From: an uncultured Verrucomicrobiota bacterium | GTDB lineage: Bacteria > Verrucomicrobiota > Verrucomicrobiia > Opitutales > Seribacteraceae | Direction of reading: 5' to 3' | Assembly (NCBI GenBank): GCA_902580225.1 | Contig: CACHJU010000012.1 | Location: 1-57,738, forward strand | DNA: 57,738 nucleotides | Part shown: positions 9,801 to 16,715 of the stretch, piece by piece | Layout of the letters: each line of letters opens with the position of its first letter | Position numbering within the stretch: position 1 is the stretch's first letter | Position numbers and translations under genes: made by a program | The notes under the pieces: generated by a model | The model's database searches: none | Seen by the model: only the letters and a program-made list of their open reading frames with translations | Told to the model about the DNA's origin: nothing

Positions 9801-12800
9801 TCACTCACGATTTAAAACTTCCCGTTACCTTAAAAAGCGGTGAGAAAATAGAGAAGGAATTTATCTTCACCCCCACAAAATCCGGCAAGATTGAAGCCTC
9901 CGCAACCATTCTATCTGATGAGGGTGGATTAAAAGTTAGAAATTATTCAGTGAGCGGAACCGGATTGGTTGCCCCTTCCATGGTGGTATCGCCAAATTCT
10001 TTCTCAACCACTCTGGCGATGAACAAGGAAAAAAATCTTTCCCTTTATATTTCCAACAAAGGAGGAAGCCCACTCAGCTGGAATATAAAAGGTGCCACCC
10101 AAAAAGGCGGAAAATCTCTCACCGAACAAAGAATTTTTGATCTTTCTCATTTTTCTCCTTTGAGCAAGGGACAGGTTGATGAAAGAAAAGGAATTCCCGT
10201 TTCCAAAATGGGTGGGGGTCCTGATCGGTATGGATATTCATGGCAGGACAACTTGGATGCAACTGGTCCAAAACACCAATGGATTGATATATCCAAGACA
10301 GGTAGACGCCTCGATACATTATCCAAAACTGATGACGGATATGCACGGGTTACCATGCCTTTCAGTATCGAATTGTATGGTGAAAAATTCAACTCAGCCT
10401 ACATCAGTTCAAATGGATATGTGACTTTTGAAAAAGGTTCCAACGAGCATGGGCACTTCCCCCTTCCCTCTTCCATGATGCCCGGTAATTTAGTTGCTCC
10501 CTTTACCATGGATCTGGCTCCAAACAGAGGAGGAGATATTTACTACAAAACAAGCCAGGATGAACTTCTCATTCAGTGGAACAAGGTAAAAGATTTTGCC
10601 GGACTGGGTGAGTTTACATTTCAGGCATCCCTGAATAAAAATGGAACTATTTACTTCCATTATGAAAAAATGAATGGCCGTGTTGACGGGGCAACCACCG
10701 GGATTCAGAACAAATCAGCAGATGTCGGGCTTTTGGTTGCGTATAACAACAAACAGGTTACTTCGGATTCAACCATCCGAGTTTCCACCTCTCCAAGATG
10801 GTTAACTTCATCTGTTCACAATGGAGTCGTTGTGGCAGGCAAAACAAGTGTGGTTCCTTTCACTGTAATGTCTTCTGAAATGCCTGCCGGAAAATACATG
10901 GCAACCCTGACAATTAGTGGCAATGATCCATTAAACCCAGTAGATGAGGTACCTGTCACTTTGGTGGTTACCCCAACCAAGAAGATCATTCTTGAGCCTG
11001 CTACCTTAAACTTTGGCAGTGTTTTGGTCGGAGAAAAAGTTTCTAGATTCGTTAAAGTCAGAAATCAGGGAAATACAAAAATCGATTTATCTAAGCTTGA
11101 ATCAGGCATGAATGTATTTACCGGAAGGCTATTTTCCCAGAAAATAGAAGCGGGTAAATCAACCGATTTACAAGTTGAATTTACTCCCCAGAATGCTGGC
11201 TCTCTTCGGGTTAATGCCAAGCTCTTATCAAATGCGGACAACTCCCCCACCCTTCTTACCTTAATTGGTAAAGGATTGGCGAGCCCAGCCCTCACTCTTA
11301 ATCCAGACAAATTAATGGTCACTGTTCAAGCAGGACAAAAAACATCCAAAGTTGTACAAATGGGTAATGTAAAAGGTAAGGCAACAGGAACTTATGAATA
11401 CAATGGAATTAGAACAAAATCTTTTGCCTCCAGAATAAACCCTGCTGAATCAACCGAAAAAGCTGTGGATCCATTCCTCGCGAACCATCATGCCGATCGA
11501 TTGATTGTAGGTTTTAAAGATGGACACACCACTTTTGCAAATCTTGCCGGATTGAGTACCAGTGTTACTCTTGAAAGAACACTTGGAAAAGCCCGCACAC
11601 CAGGCAGTGGAAAGTTGGCTTTAGATGGGATGAATATTTCCCTCGTAAGAACCAATGGCAGTGAAAGTTTAAAAAGCGTTGCCGAAAAGCTCTCAAGAGA
11701 TCCCGCAGTCGCCTATGTCGAACCTGATTACATTGTCAATCGAACAGCCAACGCGAATGATCCCCTTCTTTCCCAACAATGGGCACTTCCCAAGATCAAA
11801 GCTGCAGAGGCTTGGAAGATGACCAAGGGTTCACACACAGTATCCGTCGCAATTATTGATACAGGAATAGACTACAGACATCCCGACTTACAGGGTAATC
11901 TTTGGAAAAATCCGGGCGAAATCGCGAATAATGGGAAAGATGATGATGGAAATGGTTACATTGATGACATCTACGGTTGGGATTTTATAAATAATGATAA
12001 TGATCCAATGGACGGACATGGTCATGGAACTCATGTCGCCGGATCCATTGCCGCAGCAACCAACAATGGAAAATTAATCGCCGGGGTTGCCTGGCACTCT
12101 AAAATGGCTGGAATTAAATTCTTGTCAGATAGAGGAAGCGGAAGCATATCGGATGCAATCGATGCAGTCGCCTATTCCGCTGCAATGGGATTTAAAGTAA
12201 GCAATAACAGCTGGGGAGGCGGAGGAAAAAGTCTTGCTCTTAAAGCAGCGATTGAAAAAGCAGCAAAAGCAGGTCAGTTATTCTGTGCTTCCGCTGGAAA
12301 TTCAAGACGTGACAATGACCGTTCACCTCACTATCCATCGAGTTATGATTGTGAAAACATCATTTCAGTTGCGGCTTCTGATAGCTCGGACCGCCTTGCC
12401 AGTTTCTCATGCTATGGAAAAAACAGCGTGGATCTTGCAGCTCCAGGCGTTCGAATCTTAAGTCTTTTACCCAATAATAAAACTGGAAGTTGGAGCGGAA
12501 CTTCCATGGCAACTCCGCATGTGGCCGGTGCAGCCGCCCTTATTTTTGCGGTCAATCCGAATGCAGGATATGCAGAAGTTAAAAAGGCAATCATGTCTTC
12601 CGTTGATCCGGTTAAAGCATTCGAAGGAAAAATGATGGCTGCTGGCCGACTCAATGTTGCCAAGTCACTCGGGGGTGTGAACTCCACCTGGATCACAGTT
12701 TCTCCGAATAAAGGAACCGTACCTGCCGGAAGAACAGCTAACTTAAATGTTACAGTTGACGCGACTGAACTAAACGCAGGGGAAAAAGAAGTAATCGCTT

Positions 12801-15800
12801 CATTCACAACCAATGATCCAAAGGCAAAAAACCTTGAATTGCCCGTACATGTGAAGATCATTGGAGAGCCCAAAATGGAACTTAGTAAAAAATCCTTTGA
12901 CTTTGGTGAGGTATGGGTAAACCAAAGAAAAGAGGTAAAATTAATTATCCGCAACATGGGTACCGACACCCTCAAGATTTCATCTCTTAGTTTCGGAAAC
13001 TCCACATTTGGTAGTGCTCTTGAAAACCTTGACGTTGCACCCAAAACCGAAAAGGGAATCGTCCTTTTTGCTGCTCCTAAGCAAAGCGGAAACATAAAAT
13101 CTAATCTCACCATTGTCTCTAATGATCCCGAACAAAGAAATGTAAACGTCTCCTTAGATGTAAAGGCTGTGACTCCTCCTTCCCTGGCAATCAATCCAGT
13201 AAGTATAGAGTACAAACTCGAGCCTAATCAAAAGGGTGAAAAAGAAATTACAATATCAAATTCCGGTCAGGCAACGGCTATATGGGAAACCAAGATCGTA
13301 GAAATTGACAAAAAGCGCTCTAGAACTCAAGACATGAACAGCCTTATTGCAGGGCTGAATGCTAATGGAAGAGCTCCTGAATATACAAATCCATGGGGTC
13401 CACTAATAGGGTCTAATTCCAATTCTGATCAAAATGAATCAAAGCAAAATGCATATCGATTTGTTGGTACCAATACAAAGAATGGTTTAGAGGTAGCGAT
13501 CTTAGGTGCAGATTTCAGTAATGACTTAATTAAATTTGGTAAAGAAATTGCCAAGAGGGGTAACATTGCAGCTGCAACAACTATCAATGTTCGTAGCTTG
13601 GTGCCCAAAGAAAATGAACTTAAAGCTTTTGACTCAATTATTGTATACAGCAATTATGCTTATAGAAATCGCAATGATTTAGGTAACGCCATTGCTACTT
13701 ATGCAGAAAACGGAGGTGGCGTGGTAACAATGAATGGAGAAAATATTTACTACTTAAATTCAAAAAACTGGTCACTAGGAGGCAGTTGGAGAAATAAAAA
13801 CTACCCTTTATTTTCCATACAAAAACAATTCTCAAGAAATAAGAGTGTTTTAGGTCAAATTAAAATGCCTAATCACCCCTTAATGAAAGAGGTTAAGAAG
13901 TTTAATGGTTCTTTGAGAATCTTGCATAACACTCCACTAAAAGGGTCTACGGTAGCAGCACTTTGGCAAGATGGCACTCCTCTTGTTTCATTTCGTGATT
14001 CTCCAGGAGCAGTGGTGGATCTAAATTTTTTTCCTACACGCGGACTTTGGGATACAACAACTGACGGATGGATAATGATAGCCAATGCACTTGAGTGGGC
14101 TGCCCAAGGTGGAGCACCCAAATGGATTACTGGAAACCCTCTTGCAGGTGCCGTAAAGGGAGGAGATACAAATCAACAAAAGCTTTCCTTTGATGCTACC
14201 AGTTTGGACGAAGGTAACTACACAGCAGAAGTTCAATTCACCACCAATGATCCGAAAAATCCATACCAGGCTGTAAAAGTGAAGTTAATTGTAAGAGAAA
14301 ACCAAGCACCTGTTGCCAGCTCATCCACAATCCAACTCAAGGAAGACACTCAAAAAAGTTTCACCCTCAAGGCAGTTGATCCGGACGGAGATTCCATCCG
14401 TTACATCATTACGAATTCTCCCAAAAACGGAAAAGTAACAGGTAGTGGAAAAACATTCACCTATCTTCCAAATCCAAATTACTTTGGTAAAGATGAATTA
14501 TCATTCAAAACTACAGATGGAAAGAAAGAAGGAAACACTGCTAAAGTCACATTTATCATTGATGGAGTAAACGATGCTCCCTGGATCCAGTCTGAGACTA
14601 TTAACACTAAAGAGGACGAGCTCATCGTTATCGCCCCAAAATATGGGGATCCAGATGGAGACAGGGTTCAAGTTAATTTAGTTCAGGAACCAAAGAATGG
14701 ATCTGTTCATAATCAGGGAAATAAATGGCTCTTCTTCCCCAATGCTAATTATAATGGAAATGATTCACTCCGCTTTTCTGTAACCGATGGAAATTTGAAA
14801 GCAGAAGCTTTAATTAATCTTCAAATTGAAGCTGTCAACGATGCTCCCCTTGCCTCAAATTCCTTAGTTCAAACAGAGGAAGGCAGAAGTGTCTCATTTG
14901 AATTAAACGCAACCGATGTAGAAAATGATTCAATCACTTACCGTGTCATCAATTCGCCCAAACATGGAACTCTTACGGTAGATAAAAATGGCAAGTGCAA
15001 GTATGTACCATTTGAAAATTACAATGGTAAAGATTCCTTTTCTTTTCGTGCCTCAGACAGTGAATCTGATGGGAATCTTGGAGTAGTTACTCTTGACATA
15101 ACGCCAAAAAATGAAGCTCCCCAAGTTATGGAAGCAACATTCGCACTCGAAGAGGATGGCAAGTTACCCATTAAATTAATCGCTTCCGATCCAGATGGTG
15201 ACTCCCTCACATTCAGTGTGATCAGGCAACCTGAAAATGGTTCAATCACAGGGTCCGGACCTTCTTACAAGTACACTCCAAAAGCTAATTATCATGGTTC
15301 CGATTTCTTCCTTGTTACTGCAAAGGATGGCAAATTGACAAGCAAGGCTGCTAAAATCACTCTGAACATTGCAGGAAAAAACGATGCTCCAAGTTTTGTG
15401 AATAACTTGAAGTCCCTTTCTGTTGGATATAGAGAAACTCCTTACAGAATGAAGCTTGAGGTAACTGACCCTGAAAACGACAACTTGACCATTCGGGTTA
15501 AAAATAAGCCTAAGCAGGGAACTTGCTACATTGACGGAACAGAGTTCCTTTATCTTCCAGATCCAGGATTTACTGGAATTGAAAATATCAAACTTGAAGT
15601 CACTGACGGTGAACTCTCCAGTCAAACTATTCTTAATCTCCCCATCGAAGAGCATGCAAACTCGATTGGAATCGCAGTCGATTTGAGCAAAGCTGGAGAC
15701 AACGAACAAGCTTTCGTAGATATGGTTTATCAAGTTAACGAAAAGCTTAAAATCTCTGCTGACCATATCCTTAGAATGGACCAGAAAAAAACATCATCTA

Positions 15801-16486
15801 ATTTTGAGGGAACTATCAAAGATAATTTAGACGGTTTAAATATCATGACTCTGGACGAGTGGAAAATGAAATTACCAGAAATGAAAAAAGAAACCAGTTT
15901 CTCATTCTGCCCCGTCATGGAAAACGGAACTGTAATCTGGAAAATTCAATCTTCTTTGGATCCAGTATCTGGTGTAAATACAGATTTAGATAATAATAAC
16001 ACCTATGTACATAACCCAATAAATAATGAATCAGACAGTCAAAAAGACAATTCTTTGGATCCAGTATCTAGTGTAGATACAGAACTAAATAATGAAAGTG
16101 AGAATACTAAAAATTCTAATAATGAAAATATAAATAATAACACACCAAACAAGTTAGCAGTTTCTGATTTGTCAAATGTGGAAAAAATTGAATCCGCTCC
16201 AAATTGGTATTCGTTGCCAGGCTTAGGTTCATTCTTCGATGCGGGTAACGGTTGGTTGTATCAGCCTGAAATCGGATGGTGCTATGCAAAAGCTTGCCAA
16301 GATGGTTGTTCCTTATGGGTCTACAATCAGAAGACTGGATGGATGTGGTTCAAAAATGACTTACCAAATGTTACTTACACAATGGGAGACTTGGGACAGG
16401 GTTGGATGTATTTTCCAAAAGAATCTATCGGAAAAAGTGCAGTCGTTTTCAACTACGCTAATAATGTTTGGATTAAATTAAACTAA
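6884..16486 (+). CDS. Giant (3200 aa) exported protein: two subtilisin-like domains, RCC1, cadherin-like repeats, Trp-rich C-terminus
   Basis: Begins with a signal peptide (MKKNIASILVTLILIGFSFF) and a propeptide-like region. Subtilase domain 1 has the triad Asp278, His333 (HGTH) and Ser492 (GTSMAAPH). Next come four repeats of an ASPM/HYDIN-like domain plus a BACON-like Ig domain interrupted by an insert. The inserts are RCC1 repeats (about 711-862), a nidogen-like SSNGYVTF sandwich (about 1072-1302), a second propeptide and subtilase with Asp1659, His1714 and Ser1874, and a Rossmann/ThuA-like domain (about 2142-2410). Five cadherin-like NDAP repeats occupy about 2475-2922. An Asn-rich linker leads to a Trp-rich domain (about 3107-3200). 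It is probably a cell-surface or secreted protease/adhesin. Both catalytic triads look intact. No sortase, T9SS or PEP-CTERM signal was recognised, so the Trp-rich end may serve in sorting or binding; this is inference. It stands as a single gene with terminators on both sides. Confidence 0.93.
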   Translation: MKKNIASILVTLILIGFSFFNPIEEKGETISQVPEQTEPKSSTPLSSEQVEEPVPSINKVNKKVDAMVAEQKKVEPLQAQQEKSLTSRIKEVIEDNTLAVEESKIITQEKASERQTRLSLMRTTFKYPLLILEETGDFSDPEEEKIESVEAQVAGHFIVRFLPFLPKELLQERLSEVGCELGSSVGDDAYLVKIKEEPTIDLHFTKKEAVQSMIDVIEDVEPDYFVTTVKLSDDTRLHDLWGMNNKGQTGGTEDKDIDAPEAWDITTGSKDILVGVIDTGIDRDHEDLKANMWTNQNEIAGNGKDDDNNGYIDDVHGWDFYNNDNNPDDDDSHGTHCAGTIGGVGNNGKGVAGVCWNVSMVGIKFLGKDGGYISDAIKSVTYATKIGVNLTSNSWGGGGYSSTLKRAIDEANQKGIGFVAAAGNHNGNNDSRPSYPASYKSENVISVGASDHRGLKAYFSCYGKTSVDLFAPGVKILSSVPNNKYASFQGTSMAAPHVSGAYALLLSANPTWSVAQVKSALINSTDAESLLKDKCVAGGTLNIHKALSVEPPKERLISVNPSKIDFGRISKGESKSLAFTISNTGTDPLKITSATVGSQNFVLSLETPKTIKKGEELKGNVLFTGNQNGKITSSLTILSDAKNQPRLSVPLNAEVFSAPNLVVTPESMHFGLTDKQIKTENLFLANTGNGDLKYEIYLSDNAGSPKTNTSLWGMGNNYYGQLGNGRTDVIQKTPVKIFDKGIKNIVAGSNHTLVHKEDGSVWGMGYNYFGQLGNGRSDRIQKTPVKIFDKGIKNIVAGYHHTLVHKEDDSVWGMGRNSYGQLGNGRNDQSQKTPVKIFDKGIKNIVAGGWHTMVFKNEGYGQSVDWLTLDNNRGILTPGKKFTIKVQANDQKLDQNESTAYIHLLSNDPQNPSKVIKVTVEKLRYDGGLVFRPSTLNFDHTFVGQANKRKVTISNADTKSISIKQFAFDNAVFTHDLKLPVTLKSGEKIEKEFIFTPTKSGKIEASATILSDEGGLKVRNYSVSGTGLVAPSMVVSPNSFSTTLAMNKEKNLSLYISNKGGSPLSWNIKGATQKGGKSLTEQRIFDLSHFSPLSKGQVDERKGIPVSKMGGGPDRYGYSWQDNLDATGPKHQWIDISKTGRRLDTLSKTDDGYARVTMPFSIELYGEKFNSAYISSNGYVTFEKGSNEHGHFPLPSSMMPGNLVAPFTMDLAPNRGGDIYYKTSQDELLIQWNKVKDFAGLGEFTFQASLNKNGTIYFHYEKMNGRVDGATTGIQNKSADVGLLVAYNNKQVTSDSTIRVSTSPRWLTSSVHNGVVVAGKTSVVPFTVMSSEMPAGKYMATLTISGNDPLNPVDEVPVTLVVTPTKKIILEPATLNFGSVLVGEKVSRFVKVRNQGNTKIDLSKLESGMNVFTGRLFSQKIEAGKSTDLQVEFTPQNAGSLRVNAKLLSNADNSPTLLTLIGKGLASPALTLNPDKLMVTVQAGQKTSKVVQMGNVKGKATGTYEYNGIRTKSFASRINPAESTEKAVDPFLANHHADRLIVGFKDGHTTFANLAGLSTSVTLERTLGKARTPGSGKLALDGMNISLVRTNGSESLKSVAEKLSRDPAVAYVEPDYIVNRTANANDPLLSQQWALPKIKAAEAWKMTKGSHTVSVAIIDTGIDYRHPDLQGNLWKNPGEIANNGKDDDGNGYIDDIYGWDFINNDNDPMDGHGHGTHVAGSIAAATNNGKLIAGVAWHSKMAGIKFLSDRGSGSISDAIDAVAYSAAMGFKVSNNSWGGGGKSLALKAAIEKAAKAGQLFCASAGNSRRDNDRSPHYPSSYDCENIISVAASDSSDRLASFSCYGKNSVDLAAPGVRILSLLPNNKTGSWSGTSMATPHVAGAAALIFAVNPNAGYAEVKKAIMSSVDPVKAFEGKMMAAGRLNVAKSLGGVNSTWITVSPNKGTVPAGRTANLNVTVDATELNAGEKEVIASFTTNDPKAKNLELPVHVKIIGEPKMELSKKSFDFGEVWVNQRKEVKLIIRNMGTDTLKISSLSFGNSTFGSALENLDVAPKTEKGIVLFAAPKQSGNIKSNLTIVSNDPEQRNVNVSLDVKAVTPPSLAINPVSIEYKLEPNQKGEKEITISNSGQATAIWETKIVEIDKKRSRTQDMNSLIAGLNANGRAPEYTNPWGPLIGSNSNSDQNESKQNAYRFVGTNTKNGLEVAILGADFSNDLIKFGKEIAKRGNIAAATTINVRSLVPKENELKAFDSIIVYSNYAYRNRNDLGNAIATYAENGGGVVTMNGENIYYLNSKNWSLGGSWRNKNYPLFSIQKQFSRNKSVLGQIKMPNHPLMKEVKKFNGSLRILHNTPLKGSTVAALWQDGTPLVSFRDSPGAVVDLNFFPTRGLWDTTTDGWIMIANALEWAAQGGAPKWITGNPLAGAVKGGDTNQQKLSFDATSLDEGNYTAEVQFTTNDPKNPYQAVKVKLIVRENQAPVASSSTIQLKEDTQKSFTLKAVDPDGDSIRYIITNSPKNGKVTGSGKTFTYLPNPNYFGKDELSFKTTDGKKEGNTAKVTFIIDGVNDAPWIQSETINTKEDELIVIAPKYGDPDGDRVQVNLVQEPKNGSVHNQGNKWLFFPNANYNGNDSLRFSVTDGNLKAEALINLQIEAVNDAPLASNSLVQTEEGRSVSFELNATDVENDSITYRVINSPKHGTLTVDKNGKCKYVPFENYNGKDSFSFRASDSESDGNLGVVTLDITPKNEAPQVMEATFALEEDGKLPIKLIASDPDGDSLTFSVIRQPENGSITGSGPSYKYTPKANYHGSDFFLVTAKDGKLTSKAAKITLNIAGKNDAPSFVNNLKSLSVGYRETPYRMKLEVTDPENDNLTIRVKNKPKQGTCYIDGTEFLYLPDPGFTGIENIKLEVTDGELSSQTILNLPIEEHANSIGIAVDLSKAGDNEQAFVDMVYQVNEKLKISADHILRMDQKKTSSNFEGTIKDNLDGLNIMTLDEWKMKLPEMKKETSFSFCPVMENGTVIWKIQSSLDPVSGVNTDLDNNNTYVHNPINNESDSQKDNSLDPVSSVDTELNNESENTKNSNNENINNNTPNKLAVSDLSNVEKIESAPNWYSLPGLGSFFDAGNGWLYQPEIGWCYAKACQDGCSLWVYNQKTGWMWFKNDLPNVTYTMGDLGQGWMYFPKESIGKSAVVFNYANNVWIKLN
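9014..9463 (+). repeat. Three tandem 150-bp repeats encoding RCC1-like units
   Basis: Units start at 9014, 9164 and 9314 and are exactly 150 bp (50 residues) each. Each encodes WGMGxNxxGQLGNGRxD, then TPVKIFDKGIKNIVAG, then an H-T-hydrophobic end. The central stretch (AAAACACCTGTTAAAATTTT and the following 30 or so bases) is almost identical in all three copies. That points to recent tandem duplication or gene conversion. Three units cannot close a seven-bladed RCC1 propeller alone. Confidence 0.9.
15953..16150 (+). repeat. Two 99-bp imperfect tandem repeats in the Asn-rich linker
   Basis: TCTTTGGATCCAGTATCT occurs at 15953 and again at 16052, exactly 99 bp (33 residues) apart. Each copy encodes SLDPVS followed by a Val-x-Thr and an Asn/Asp/Ser-rich stretch. 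The second half is degenerate. It lies just upstream of the Trp-rich C-terminal domain of the 3200-residue protein and looks like an expandable spacer. Confidence 0.75.
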
Positions 16487-16502
16487 GAATTGTTGGATTA
16501 TT

Positions 16503-16538
16503 AAAAGTGGACTCATTCAGTTGGGTCCACTTTTTTTT
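16503..16538 (+). terminator. Rho-independent terminator after the 3200-residue gene
   Basis: The perfect ten-base arms AAAAGTGGAC (16503-16512) and GTCCACTTTT (16525-16534) are followed by a T run to 16538. The hairpin starts 17 bases after the stop codon. Its loop and upper stem resemble those of the terminator at 3848-3885. Confidence 0.85.
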
Positions 16539-16715
16539 CTTCAATCGGAATTAAAAAATGTGTGAATAATATTTCTTTTTACTATCATTATTAAAAATCT
16601 AATAACTTCCTATTAAAAAAACTTTCGTATTTAATAATTAAAAGATTTTGAAGGAAGAATGTTATGGTATAGTTGTAAACAATTGTCCTTATACTGCCAT
16701 ATATAGTTTGCTAAA

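Noticed and set aside
12412-13215. Long minus-strand reading frame (267 codons) opposite the 3200-residue gene
   Set aside because: It is a shadow of the real gene: no domain, no start context, and the plus strand shows clear subtilase and Ig-like motifs over the same bases.
15242-15766. Minus-strand 174-codon frame opposite the cadherin-like repeats
   Set aside because: Same reason; the plus-strand NDAP repeats explain the region.
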